A program made the translations under genes and the position numbers. From NCBI GenBank assembly GCA_038184435.1, contig CP116227.1, positions 4,256,610-4,320,609 on the forward strand: a stretch of 64,000 nucleotides of DNA. The letters run 5' to 3'. The stretch is from Nocardioides alkalitolerans (GTDB taxonomy: Bacteria > Actinomycetota > Actinomycetes > Propionibacteriales > Nocardioidaceae). The notes beneath the pieces are model-generated. The model was not told the origin of the DNA, searched no databases, and worked only from the letters and a program-made list of their open reading frames with translations. Shown one piece after another: positions 34,551-43,389 of the stretch (the stretch's first letter is position 1; each line of letters begins with the position of its first letter).

Positions 34551-36065
34551 ATGAGCGCCACCGCAGGAGTCCCCGACAAGTTCGCCGCCCTCGGTCTCAC
34601 CTACGACGACGTGCTGCTGCTGCCGGGCTACTCCGACCTGGCGCCCAGCGAGATCGACACCACCTCGCGGCTGACCCGCGAGATCTCCCTCAAGGCCCCG
34701 CTGATCTCGGCGGCGATGGACACGGTGACCGAGTCCCGGATGGCGATCGCGATGGCGCGCCAGGGCGGCATCGGGATCCTCCACCGCAACCTCTCGGTGG
34801 CCGACCAGGCCTACCAGGTGGACCTCGTCAAGCGCACCCAGACGGGCATCATCTCCAACCCCGTCACGATCGGCCCCGACGCGACGCTCGAGGACCTCGA
34901 CCGCATCTGCGGGGAGTACCGCGTCTCCGGCCTCCCGGTCGTCGACTCCGCGGACATGCTCCTGGGCATCATCACCAACCGCGACCTCCGCTTCACGCCG
35001 GTGGCCGAGTGGGGGACCACGAAGGTCGACGAGGTGATGACCCCGATGCCGCTCATCACGGGCGACGTGGGCATCAGCCGGGACGACGCCACCGCGCTGC
35101 TGCGCAAGCACAAGCGGGAGCGCCTCCCGCTGGTCGACGCCGACGGCAAGCTCGCCGGCCTCATCACCGTCAAGGACTTCGTGAAGTCCGAGCAGTTCCC
35201 CGACGCCTCGTACGACGCGGACGGCCGCCTCCTCGTCGGTGCGGCGATCGGCTACTTCGGTGATGCGTGGGAGCGCGCCACGACGCTCATCGAGGCGGGC
35301 GTCGACGTGCTCGTCGCCGACACGGCCCACGGCCACGTGCGGCTCCTGCTCGACATGGTGAAGCGGCTCAAGTCCGACCCGGCGACGAAGCACGTGCAGC
35401 TCATCGGCGGCAACGTGGCCACCCGCGAGGGCGCCCAGGCGTTCGTCGACGCCGGTGCGGACGCGGTCAAGGTCGGCTTCGGTCCCGGCTCGATCTGCAC
35501 GACGCGCGTCGTCACCGGCGCGGGCGTGCCCCAGGTGACGGCCGTCTACGAGGCGTCGCTCGCCTGCCGGCCGGCCGGCGTCCCGGTCATCGCCGACGGC
35601 GGCCTGCAGCAGTCGGGCGACATCGCCAAGGCCCTCGTCGCGGGCGCGGAGTCGGTCATGATCGGCTCGCTCCTCGCCGGCTGCGAAGAGTCCCCGGGCG
35701 AGCTCGTCTTCGTCAACGGCAAGCAGTACAAGGCGTACCGCGGCATGGGCTCCCTCGGCGCGATGAGCAGCCGGGGCAAGAAGTCCTACTCGAAGGACCG
35801 CTACTTCCAGGCCGAGGTCACCAGCGACGACAAGATCGTGCCCGAGGGCGTCGAGGGCCAGGTGGCCTACCGCGGCCCCCTGGCGGCCGTGGCCCACCAG
35901 CTCATCGGCGGCCTCAGCCAGTCGATGTTCTACATCGGTGCGCGCACCGTCCCGGAGCTGCAGGAGAAGGGCCGCTTCGTGCGCATCACCTCGGCGTCGC
36001 TCAAGGAGAGCCACCCCCACGACATCCAGATGGTGGCCGAGGCGCCGAACTACCAGTCGCGCTGA
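34551..36065 (+). CDS. guaB: IMP dehydrogenase GuaB
   Basis: 504 residues. The TIM barrel is split by a CBS-pair (Bateman) insert at about 105-220. LTYDDVLLLPGYS at the start, SAAMDTVTE, the catalytic loop GFGPGSICTTRVVTGAGVPQ (Cys at about 313), MIGSLLAGCEESPGE and YRGMGSLGAM are intact. It oxidises IMP to XMP with NAD+, the committed step of GMP synthesis. The start is leaderless or nearly so. guaB3 follows after 18 bp and guaA lies 7 kb downstream. Confidence 0.97.
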   Translation: MSATAGVPDKFAALGLTYDDVLLLPGYSDLAPSEIDTTSRLTREISLKAPLISAAMDTVTESRMAIAMARQGGIGILHRNLSVADQAYQVDLVKRTQTGIISNPVTIGPDATLEDLDRICGEYRVSGLPVVDSADMLLGIITNRDLRFTPVAEWGTTKVDEVMTPMPLITGDVGISRDDATALLRKHKRERLPLVDADGKLAGLITVKDFVKSEQFPDASYDADGRLLVGAAIGYFGDAWERATTLIEAGVDVLVADTAHGHVRLLLDMVKRLKSDPATKHVQLIGGNVATREGAQAFVDAGADAVKVGFGPGSICTTRVVTGAGVPQVTAVYEASLACRPAGVPVIADGGLQQSGDIAKALVAGAESVMIGSLLAGCEESPGELVFVNGKQYKAYRGMGSLGAMSSRGKKSYSKDRYFQAEVTSDDKIVPEGVEGQVAYRGPLAAVAHQLIGGLSQSMFYIGARTVPELQEKGRFVRITSASLKESHPHDIQMVAEAPNYQSR

Positions 36066-36083
36066 GGTGGGAGACTCCTCCTC

Positions 36084-37190
36084 GTGACCGAGATCGAGAT
36101 CGGCCGCGCCAAGCGCGCCCGCCGGGCCTACTCCTTCGACGACATCGCCATCGTGCCGTCGCGGCGCACGCGCGACCCCGAGGAGGTCAGCGTCGCCTGG
36201 CAGATCGACGCCTACCGCTTCGAGATCCCCGTCGTGGCGGCGCCGATGGACTCCGTGATGAGCCCGGAGACGGCGATCGCGCTCGGTCGCGCCGGCGGTC
36301 TCGGCGTGCTCGACCTCGAGGGTCTCTGGACCCGGTACGAGGACCCGACGTCGCTCCTCGCCGAGGTGGCCGGGCTGCAGGGCGTGGCCGCGACGGCCCG
36401 CCTGCAGGAGATCTACACGGAGCCGGTGAAGGCGGAGCTCATCACCGAGCGGCTGCGCCAGATGCGCGACGCGGGCGTGACGGTGGCGGGCTCGCTGTCG
36501 CCGCAGCGCACGCGGGAGCACGCCAAGACGGTGGTCGACGCGGGTGTCGACATGTTCGTCATCCGCGGCACGACGGTGAGCGCGGAGCACGTCTCGAGCC
36601 AGGCGGAGCCGCTCAACCTCAAGGAGTTCATCTACGAGCTCGACGTCCCGGTCATCGTGGGCGGCTGCGCGACCTACCAGGCCGCGCTCCACCTCATGCG
36701 CACCGGCGCGGCCGGCGTGCTCGTCGGCTTCGGCGGCGGCGCGGCCCACACGACGCGCACGGTGCTCGGCCTCGCGGTCCCCATGGCGAGCGCGGTGGCG
36801 GACGTCGCCGCGGCCCGCCGCGACTACCTCGACGAGTCCGGCGGCCGTTACGTGCACGTCATCGCCGACGGCTCCATCGGCACGTCGGGCGACCTCGCGA
36901 AGGCGATCGCCTGCGGCGCTGACGCGGTCATGGTGGGCTCGCCCTTCGCGCGCGCCTCCGAGGCGCCCGGCCGCGGCTTCCACTGGGGCGCCGAGGCGTG
37001 GCACGCGGAGCTGCCGCGCGGCCAGCGGGTCGAGTTCGACACCGTCGGCTCGCTCGACGAGATCCTCTTCGGCCCCTCGCGGGTCGCCGACGGCACGATG
37101 AACCTGGTCGGCGCGCTGCGTCGGGCGATGGCCACGACGGGCTACACGGAGCTCAAGGAGTTCCAGCGCGTCGAGGTCGTCGTGCAGTGA
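36084..37190 (+). CDS. guaB3: GuaB3-family IMP dehydrogenase-related protein (no CBS domains)
   Basis: A 368-residue TIM-barrel protein with IMPDH-like YSFDDIAIVPSRRTRDPEEVS (16-36), APMDSVMSPETAIALGRAGGLGVLD, GGGAAHTTRT in the active-site loop region, and GADAVMVGSPFARASEAPGRG. The CBS insert is absent and the IMPDH catalytic loop GSICTT is replaced by a loop with Gly-Gly-Ala-Ala-His and no Cys there. This matches the GuaB3 group adjacent to guaB in actinobacteria. GTG start 18 bp after guaB. Its reaction may differ from GuaB. Confidence 0.92.
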   Translation: MTEIEIGRAKRARRAYSFDDIAIVPSRRTRDPEEVSVAWQIDAYRFEIPVVAAPMDSVMSPETAIALGRAGGLGVLDLEGLWTRYEDPTSLLAEVAGLQGVAATARLQEIYTEPVKAELITERLRQMRDAGVTVAGSLSPQRTREHAKTVVDAGVDMFVIRGTTVSAEHVSSQAEPLNLKEFIYELDVPVIVGGCATYQAALHLMRTGAAGVLVGFGGGAAHTTRTVLGLAVPMASAVADVAAARRDYLDESGGRYVHVIADGSIGTSGDLAKAIACGADAVMVGSPFARASEAPGRGFHWGAEAWHAELPRGQRVEFDTVGSLDEILFGPSRVADGTMNLVGALRRAMATTGYTELKEFQRVEVVVQ

Positions 37191-37208
37191 CCCGGCCGTG
37201 AGCCTGCG

Positions 37209-38003
37209 ATGACCCGGATCGCGGCCGCCCAGGGGGAGGCGGTCGCGGGCGACCTCGCCGCCAACGTCCGCTCGGCCGCGCGGCTCGTGTCGCGCGCCGC
37301 CGGCGAGGGCGCCGACGTGGTCGTGCTCCCCGAGGCCTTCCTCACCGGCTACGCCGACGAGGTCTTCGCCGGCCCGCTGCCCACGGTCGCGGACCTCACC
37401 GGCCCGCTGCTCGACCCGCTCCGGGCCGCCACGGCGGCCGGCGCCGTCACCGCGCTCGTCGGCACCCCGGTGGCCCGCGGTCGCGTGGCGACGCTCTCGC
37501 TCGCGCTGGTCACGCCGGACGGCGGCGTGTCCGTGCCCTACGACAAGCAGCACCTCGACGGCACCGAGAAGCACCACTTCGTCGTCGGCGACCACGGCGC
37601 CTCGGTGCGCGTCGGCGATGCCGAGCTCGGCCTGAGCATCTGCTACGACGGCTGCTTCCCCGAGCACGCCGCCGCGGCCGCCCGCGACGGCGCCGTCGGC
37701 TACCTCGCCTCCGCGGCGTACTTCGTCGGCGGCGAGCACCGCCGCGACCTCTACTACGCGGCCCGGGCGCTGGAGAACGGCATGTACGTCGCGTTCGCCG
37801 GCCTCACCGGGCGCTGCGGTGGCCGCGAGCTGAGCGGCGGGTCGGCGATCTACGACCCGGAGGGCCGCGTGCTGGCCCGGCTGGGGCGCGAGGAGGGCGT
37901 CGTCGTGGCCGACCTCGACGCGGCGCTGGTGGCGAGCACGCGCCGTACGCACACGATGGTCGTCGACCACCGCACGAGCCTGGGGCCCCGCCGCCGGGTC
38001 TGA
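37209..38003 (+). CDS. Carbon-nitrogen hydrolase (nitrilase superfamily)
   Basis: 264 residues. The Glu-Lys-Cys catalytic triad is visible: Glu in VVLPEAFLTGY (about 38-48), Lys in YDKQHLDGTEKHHF (about 111-124), Cys in LSICYDGCFPEHA (about 141-153). These enzymes hydrolyse amides or nitriles, often small amino-acid-derived amides. The ATG at 37209 follows guaB3 by 18 bp, so it may share the guaB transcript. Substrate unresolved. Confidence 0.9.
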   Translation: MTRIAAAQGEAVAGDLAANVRSAARLVSRAAGEGADVVVLPEAFLTGYADEVFAGPLPTVADLTGPLLDPLRAATAAGAVTALVGTPVARGRVATLSLALVTPDGGVSVPYDKQHLDGTEKHHFVVGDHGASVRVGDAELGLSICYDGCFPEHAAAAARDGAVGYLASAAYFVGGEHRRDLYYAARALENGMYVAFAGLTGRCGGRELSGGSAIYDPEGRVLARLGREEGVVVADLDAALVASTRRTHTMVVDHRTSLGPRRRV

Positions 38004-38017
38004 GGCAGGATGGGGAC

Positions 38018-39748
38018 ATGACGGCGACGCCTCCCGGAGTCCTCGGCCCTGCCGCGCGCGACGCGGCCCTCGGCGCGCTGGCCGGCACGGCGGACCCCGG
38101 TGCCGGTGAGCTCGACGTGCTGGTGGTCGGGGGAGGCGTGGTCGGGGCCGGGGTGGCCCTCGACGCCGTCACCCGCGGCCTGAGCACCGCCCTCGTCGAG
38201 CAGCGGGACCTCGCGTCGGGCACGTCGAGCCGTTCCAGCAAGCTGGTGCACGGCGGGCTGCGCTACCTCGAGATGCTCGACGTCGGCCTCGTGCGCGAGG
38301 CGCTCGAGGAGCGCGGGCTGCTGCTCACGCGGCTGGCGCCGCACCTGGTGCGCCCGGTGCCGTTCCTCTACCCCCTGCGCCGCACGTGGGAGCGGCCCTA
38401 CGTCGGCGCCGGGCTCGCGCTCTACGACTCCATGGCCGCGCTGGGGCGGCACGACATGGGCGTGCCGCGGCACCGGCACCTCTTCCGGCGGCAGGTCGCC
38501 CGCATCGCGCCCGACCTGCGCACGGACGACCTGACCGGCGCGATCCGCTACCACGACGCGCAGGTGGACGACGCCCGCCTGGTGACGACGATCGCCCGCA
38601 CGGCGGCCCGCCACGGGGCGCACGTCGCGACCCGCACGAAGGTCACCGGCTTCCTGCGCGAGGGGGAGCGGGTGGTGGGGGTGCGCGCCCGCGACCTGGA
38701 GACCGGCGCGGACCTGGAGGTGCGCGCCCGCGTCGTGGTCAACGCCGCCGGCGTCTGGACCGACGAGATCCAGGAGATGGTCGGCGGCCGCGGCGCGCTG
38801 CACGTGCGGGCGTCGAAGGGCATCCACCTCGTCGTGCCCCGCGACCGGATCCGCTCGGAGGCCGGCTTCATCACCAAGACGGAGAAGTCGGTGCTCTTCG
38901 TGATCCCGTGGGGACGGCACTGGATCATCGGCACGACCGACACCGCCTGGGACCTCGACAAGGCCCACCCGGCCGCCTCCAGGGCCGACATCGACTACGT
39001 GCTGGCGCACGTCAACACCCTCCTGCGCGAGCCGCTCGACCACGACGACGTCGAGGGCGTCTACGCCGGGCTGCGCCCGCTCCTGAGCGGCGAGTCGGAG
39101 CCGACCTCGAAGATCAGCCGGGAGCACACGGTCGTCGCCCCCGTCCCGGGCCTGGTGATGATCGCCGGGGGCAAGCTGACGACGTACCGCGTCATGGCGA
39201 AGGACGCCGTCGACGCCGCGGCGCCGTCGCTGAGCGACGCGGGCGGGGTGCGGGGGTCGATCACCGACCGGGTGCCGCTGCTGGGGGCCGACGGCTTCGA
39301 GACCCGCTCCAACCAGCGCGTCATGCTCGCGCGCCGCTCGGGGCTGCACGTCGCGCGGATCGACCACCTGCTGGGTCGGTACGGCGCGCTCGTCGACGAC
39401 CTGCTGGCCCTCGTGGCCGCCCGGCCGGAGCTCGCCGAGCCGCTGGCCGGGGCCCCGGACTACCTGGCCGCCGAGGCGGTGTACGCCGTGACCCACGAGG
39501 GCGCGCGCCACCTCGACGACGTGCTCGCACGTCGCACCCGGATCTCGGTGGAGACCTTCGACCGGGGCACGGCGGCCGCGCGGACGGTCGCGGAGCTGAT
39601 GGCCGCCGAGCTCGGGTGGAGCGCCGCGCGCACCGACGAGGAGGTCGACCACTACCTGCGCCGCGTGGAGGCGGAGCGGCAGAGCCAGCGCAAAGCGACC
39701 GACCAGGAGGCCGACGAGGCGCGGGTGCAGGTGCGCGACCTGGTCTGA
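38018..39748 (+). CDS. glpD: Glycerol-3-phosphate dehydrogenase, FAD-dependent
   Basis: 576 residues. FAD-binding VVGGGVVGAGVALDAVTRG (about 36-54), the GlpD signature SRSSKLVHGGLRYLE (about 71-85), KTEKSVLFVIPWGRHWIIGTTDT and the GGKLTTYRVMAKDAVD segment (about 384-399) are present. It oxidises glycerol 3-phosphate to dihydroxyacetone phosphate and passes electrons to quinone at the membrane. It follows the nitrilase gene by 14 bp. The length is normal for an actinobacterial GlpD. Confidence 0.95.
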   Translation: MTATPPGVLGPAARDAALGALAGTADPGAGELDVLVVGGGVVGAGVALDAVTRGLSTALVEQRDLASGTSSRSSKLVHGGLRYLEMLDVGLVREALEERGLLLTRLAPHLVRPVPFLYPLRRTWERPYVGAGLALYDSMAALGRHDMGVPRHRHLFRRQVARIAPDLRTDDLTGAIRYHDAQVDDARLVTTIARTAARHGAHVATRTKVTGFLREGERVVGVRARDLETGADLEVRARVVVNAAGVWTDEIQEMVGGRGALHVRASKGIHLVVPRDRIRSEAGFITKTEKSVLFVIPWGRHWIIGTTDTAWDLDKAHPAASRADIDYVLAHVNTLLREPLDHDDVEGVYAGLRPLLSGESEPTSKISREHTVVAPVPGLVMIAGGKLTTYRVMAKDAVDAAAPSLSDAGGVRGSITDRVPLLGADGFETRSNQRVMLARRSGLHVARIDHLLGRYGALVDDLLALVAARPELAEPLAGAPDYLAAEAVYAVTHEGARHLDDVLARRTRISVETFDRGTAAARTVAELMAAELGWSAARTDEEVDHYLRRVEAERQSQRKATDQEADEARVQVRDLV

Positions 39749-39754
39749 GCGCTG

Positions 39755-39781
39755 CTTGACATCCGTGGCGAGGTTGTCAAG
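39755..39781 (+). promoter_or_regulatory. Inverted repeat CTTGACA-N13-TGTCAAG
   Basis: Perfect 7-bp arms, 13-bp spacer, in the glpD - aldehyde dehydrogenase gap. Each arm contains a -35-like TTGACA in opposite directions, so the site could be an operator overlapping a promoter. Confidence 0.5.
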
Positions 39782-39794
39782 AGCGGCCAATTGT

Positions 39795-39838
39795 TACCGA
39801 GAGGTAGAACACACGCCGTCGCGGACATACTCTCGGTA
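39795..39838 (+). promoter_or_regulatory. Inverted repeat TACCGAGAG ... CTCTCGGTA before gabD2
   Basis: Perfect 9-bp arms at 39795-39803 and 39830-39838, the second ending 1 bp before the ATG at 39840. It could fold in a leader RNA or act as a repressor site; in either case it would occlude the start region. Confidence 0.5.
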
Positions 39839-39839
39839 C

Positions 39840-41456
39840 ATGAGCAACTCCATCCCGGCCGGCGGTCCCCTCGTCACGGGGCCCGGCGACCCCGAGCACG
39901 ACCCCACCGCGGCGTACGCGCTGGAGCCGGACCAGGTCGCCGCCCTCACCGCACGCCTGCTCGCCACGACCGGCGAGACGGTCCTCACCCGCACCCCGCT
40001 GACGGGTGCGCCGCTCGCCCAGGTGCCGCAGTCCTCGGAGGCCGACGTCGCGGAGGCGTTCGCCCGCGCCCGCCGCGCCCAGGAGGCGTGGGCGCGCACG
40101 TCGCTGGCCCACCGCCAGGAGCTGCTCCTGCGCCTGCACGACCTGGTGCTCGACCGCCAGGAGGAGATCCTCGACCTGATCGTGTGGGAGTCGGGCAAGG
40201 CCCGCAAGCACGCGTTCGACGAGCCGCTGCACATCGCGCTGACGGCACGGTACTACGGGCGCACGCTGCGCCAGGACCTCGAGACGCGCCGCGTGCCGGG
40301 CGTCATCCCGGGCCTCACGCGGGTGGAGGTCAACCGCATCCCCAAGGGTGTCGTCGGCGTCATCTCGCCGTGGAACTACCCGTTCACCATGGCGCTCTGC
40401 GACGGCATCGCGGCGATCGCGGCCGGCAACGCCGTGGTGTCCAAGCCCGACTCGCAGACGATGCTGAGCGCGCTCCTCGCCGCGCAGCTCCTCGACGAGG
40501 CGGGGTTCCCGCGCGACCTGTGGCAGGTCGTGGCCGGCCCGGGCGCCGAGATCGGCGGCGCCATCATCGACCGCGCCGACTACGTCTGCTTCACCGGCTC
40601 GACGGCGACCGGCCGCCGCGTCGCCACCCGGGCCGCCGAGCGCCTCATCGGCTGCTCGCTCGAGCTCGGCGGGAAGAACCCGCTGCTCGTGCTGCGCGAC
40701 GCCGACGTGGAGAAGGCCGCCGAGGGGGCCGTGCGGGCCGCGTTCTCCAACGCGGGGCAGCTCTGCGTCTCGATCGAGCGGATGTTCGTGGCCGACCAGG
40801 TCTACGACCGGTTCGTCGAGCGCTTCGTCGCCCGCACCCAGGCGCTCACGCTGGGGGCGACCCTCGACTGGGGCAACGACATGGGCTCGCTCATCAACGC
40901 GAACCAGCTGGAGACGGTGACGAAGCACGTCGAGGACGCCGTCGCCAAGGGCGCCACGGTGCTCGCCGGCGGGCGGGCCCGTCCCGACCTGGGTCCGTTC
41001 ATGTACGAGCCGACGATCCTCGAGGGCGTCACGCCCGAGATGACCTGCTTCGGCAACGAGACCTTCGGCCCCGTCGTGGCGCTCTACCGCTTCAACGACG
41101 AGGCCGAGGCCGTCGCGCGGGCCAACGACGGGGAGTACGGCCTCAACGCGTCGATCTACAGCCGCGACGGCGAGCGCGCCCGTGCGCTGGCGCGACGCAT
41201 CAAGTGCGGCACGGTCAACGTCAACGAGGCGTTCGCCGCGACCTTCGCCTCCCTGGGCGCCCCCATGGGCGGCATGCGGTCCTCAGGCATGGGGCGTCGC
41301 CAGGGCGCCGAGGGCCTCTTGCGCTACACCGAGACGCAGTCGGTGGCGACGCAGCGGCTCGTGCCGATCGCCCCGTCGTTCGGTCTCTCCGACGAGTCCT
41401 ACGCGAAGGTGATGAACCTCAGCCTCCGGCTCCTCAAGAAGGCGGGACGCGCGTGA
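39840..41456 (+). CDS. gabD2: Succinate-semialdehyde dehydrogenase (NADP+), GabD2-like
   Basis: A 538-residue aldehyde dehydrogenase: NAD(P) fold with GVISPWNYPFTMALCDGIAAIAAGN, FTGSTATGRRVA, the general base Glu in LELGGKNPLLVL and catalytic Cys in NAGQLCVSIERMF (about 301). Sequence features match the GabD2 group of actinobacteria, which oxidise succinate semialdehyde to succinate. The ATG at 39840 was chosen over an in-frame ATG 84 bp upstream because the latter would include both inverted repeats. It overlaps the GMC gene (GTGA). Regulated, presumably, through the upstream repeats. Confidence 0.88.
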   Translation: MSNSIPAGGPLVTGPGDPEHDPTAAYALEPDQVAALTARLLATTGETVLTRTPLTGAPLAQVPQSSEADVAEAFARARRAQEAWARTSLAHRQELLLRLHDLVLDRQEEILDLIVWESGKARKHAFDEPLHIALTARYYGRTLRQDLETRRVPGVIPGLTRVEVNRIPKGVVGVISPWNYPFTMALCDGIAAIAAGNAVVSKPDSQTMLSALLAAQLLDEAGFPRDLWQVVAGPGAEIGGAIIDRADYVCFTGSTATGRRVATRAAERLIGCSLELGGKNPLLVLRDADVEKAAEGAVRAAFSNAGQLCVSIERMFVADQVYDRFVERFVARTQALTLGATLDWGNDMGSLINANQLETVTKHVEDAVAKGATVLAGGRARPDLGPFMYEPTILEGVTPEMTCFGNETFGPVVALYRFNDEAEAVARANDGEYGLNASIYSRDGERARALARRIKCGTVNVNEAFAATFASLGAPMGGMRSSGMGRRQGAEGLLRYTETQSVATQRLVPIAPSFGLSDESYAKVMNLSLRLLKKAGRA

Positions 41457-43174
41457 GCGGCTTCGACTACGACGTCCTCGTCGTCGGCTCCGGGTTCGGC
41501 GGTTCGGTCTCCGCGCTGCGCCTGACGGAGAAGGGCTACAAGGTCGGGGTGCTCGAGGCGGGCGCCCGCTTCGAGGACGCCGACTTCGCGTCGACGTCGT
41601 TCGACCTGAAGAAGTACCTCTTCGCCCCGCAGGCGGGGTGCTACGGCATCCAGCGGATCGACGCGATCAAGGACTGCCTGATCCTCGCCGGCGCGGGTGT
41701 CGGCGGCGGCTCGCTGGTCTACGCGAACACGCTGTACGAGCCGCTCGACGCGTTCTACGACGACCCCTCGTGGTCGCACATCACCGACTGGAAGTCGGAG
41801 CTCGCGCCCTACTACGACCAGGCCAAGCGGATGCTCGGCGTGGTCGAGAACCCGGTGCGCACCGCGAGCGACGACGTCATGCTCAAGGTGGCCGAGGAGA
41901 TGGGCGTCGGGGACACGTTCCACCCGACCCCGGTCGGCGTCTTCTTCGGCGGGCCCGAGCACGGCGGGGCCGAGGAGGGAGGCGTCGACGTCGAGGACCC
42001 GTTCTTCGGCGGGGCCGGACCGCGCCGTACGACGTGCCGCAACTGCGGCGAGTGCATGACGGGCTGCCGGCACAACGCGAAGAACACGCTGGTGAAGAAC
42101 TACCTCTACCTGGCGGAGCAGCTGGGCGCGACGGTCCACCCGCTGACGACGGTGACGCGGGTGCGCCCGCTGGCCGGCGGCGGCTACCGGGTCGACGTGC
42201 GCTGGACGAAGGCGAAGCTGTCCCGCCGCTCGGCGGTGCGCAGCTACACGGCCGAGCAGGTCGTCTTCTCGGCGGCGGCCCTGGGCACGCAGAAGCTGCT
42301 CCACCGGCTCAAGGCGACGGGCGACCTGCCCGGGGTCTCCGACCGGCTCGGCGTGCTGACGCGCACCAACTCGGAGTCGATCCTCGGGGCGCTCGCCCCG
42401 GACCTCTCGACCGACTACAGCAAGGGCGTCGCGATCACCTCGTCGTGGCACCCCGACCCGGTGACGCACATCGAGCCGGTGCGCTACGGCAAGGGCTCCA
42501 ACGCGATGGCGCTCATGCAGACGGTGCTGACGGACGGCGACGGCCCCGGCCCCCGGTGGCAGACGTGGCTCAAGGAGCTGTGGCGGGAGCGCCGCAACGT
42601 CCTCGACCTCTACGACATGAAGCACTGGTCGGAGCGCACGGTCATCGCGCTCGTGATGCAGACGCTCGACAACTCCATCACGACGTTCCCGAAGCGCACC
42701 CCGTTCGGCTGGCGGCTGTCGTCGAAGCAGGGCCACGGCGCCCCGAACCCGACGTGGATCCCGATCGCCAACGAGGCGACGCGTCGCATCGCGGCCATGA
42801 TCGGCGGCAAGCCGGGCGGCACCGTGGGGGAGCCGTTCAACCGGCCGCTCACGGCGCACTTCATCGGCGGCTGCACGATCGGGGAGTCGCCCGAGACCGG
42901 CGTGGTGGACCCCTACCAGCGGATGTTCGGGCACCCGGGGCTCCACGTCGTCGACGGCTCCGCGATCTCGGCCAACCTCGGAGTGAACCCGTCGCTGACG
43001 ATCACCGCCCAGGCCGAGCGCGCGATGGCCTTCTGGCCCAACAAGGGCGAGGCGGACACGCGGCCACCGCTGGGCGCGGCGTACGAGCGCGTCGGAGCGG
43101 TCGCGCCCCGTCGTCCGGCGGTGCCCGCCGAGGCGCCGGCGGCGCTGCGGCTGCCCATCGTCGGGGTCAGCTAG
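41453..43174 (+). CDS. GMC-family oxidoreductase with Cys cluster
   Basis: 573 residues. N-terminal FAD site VVGSGFGGSVSALRLTEKGY (9-28) and LAGAGVGGGSLVYANTL (about 78-94). A cysteine cluster CRNCGECMTGCRHNAKNT (C-x2-C-x2-C-x3-C, about residues 195-212) could hold an iron-sulphur cluster or disulphides. The C-terminal VDGSAISANLGVNPSLTITAQAERAM is the conserved GMC end with a His-poor active-site segment. It is like the cholesterol-oxidase-type flavoproteins of actinobacteria. Coupled to the aldehyde dehydrogenase by GTGA, which suggests an alcohol-aldehyde-acid sequence. Substrate unknown. Confidence 0.88.
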   Translation: MSGFDYDVLVVGSGFGGSVSALRLTEKGYKVGVLEAGARFEDADFASTSFDLKKYLFAPQAGCYGIQRIDAIKDCLILAGAGVGGGSLVYANTLYEPLDAFYDDPSWSHITDWKSELAPYYDQAKRMLGVVENPVRTASDDVMLKVAEEMGVGDTFHPTPVGVFFGGPEHGGAEEGGVDVEDPFFGGAGPRRTTCRNCGECMTGCRHNAKNTLVKNYLYLAEQLGATVHPLTTVTRVRPLAGGGYRVDVRWTKAKLSRRSAVRSYTAEQVVFSAAALGTQKLLHRLKATGDLPGVSDRLGVLTRTNSESILGALAPDLSTDYSKGVAITSSWHPDPVTHIEPVRYGKGSNAMALMQTVLTDGDGPGPRWQTWLKELWRERRNVLDLYDMKHWSERTVIALVMQTLDNSITTFPKRTPFGWRLSSKQGHGAPNPTWIPIANEATRRIAAMIGGKPGGTVGEPFNRPLTAHFIGGCTIGESPETGVVDPYQRMFGHPGLHVVDGSAISANLGVNPSLTITAQAERAMAFWPNKGEADTRPPLGAAYERVGAVAPRRPAVPAEAPAALRLPIVGVS

Positions 43175-43295
43175 AAACTCCTCGACGGACCACGTAACCC
43201 ACGTCACGCGGCCTCGTTGTGCTGGACGGGTCCGGCATGTTTGCTCCCTCCCAGCCCGGGCCCGGTCGTCCTGGGCTGCGCGCAGTCGACAGGAC

Positions 43296-43338
43296 CGTCA
43301 GGGCCCGGCCACCCTCCCTCCCCGGCCGGGCCCTGACG
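43296..43338 (+). terminator. 15-bp stem-loop terminator between GMC gene and guaA
   Basis: Perfect arms CGTCAGGGCCCGGCC (43296-43310) and GGCCGGGCCCTGACG (43324-43338) with a 13-nt loop, followed by CGTTTGC. It ends 11 bp before the guaA -10, so it most likely terminates the gabD2-GMC transcript. Confidence 0.8.
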
Positions 43339-43349
43339 CGTTTGCGGGC

Positions 43350-43355
43350 TAGACT
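43350..43355 (+). promoter_or_regulatory. -10 element of the guaA promoter
   Basis: TAGACT, 34 nt before the guaA ATG. Identical hexamer and similar GGGCxTAGACT context to the guaB promoter at 34538, which suggests a shared promoter class. Confidence 0.5.
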
Positions 43356-43389
43356 CCGCGGGTCCCCGCAGGCAAGTGAAAGGCCCTCG

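Noticed and set aside
34059..37970. 1303-codon minus-strand open frame across guaB, guaB3 and the nitrilase gene
   Set aside because: Arg/Ala/Asp-rich translation lacking any fold signature and lying opposite three secure genes.
39756..39839. Upstream start for the succinate-semialdehyde dehydrogenase
   Set aside because: The added 28 residues have no family likeness and would be encoded by the two inverted repeats and promoter region.
43219..43389. 57-residue N-terminal extension of GuaA
   Set aside because: It would be encoded across the terminator hairpin and the TAGACT promoter; GuaA starts at SSAPDHDLVLVVDFGAQY-type sequence.
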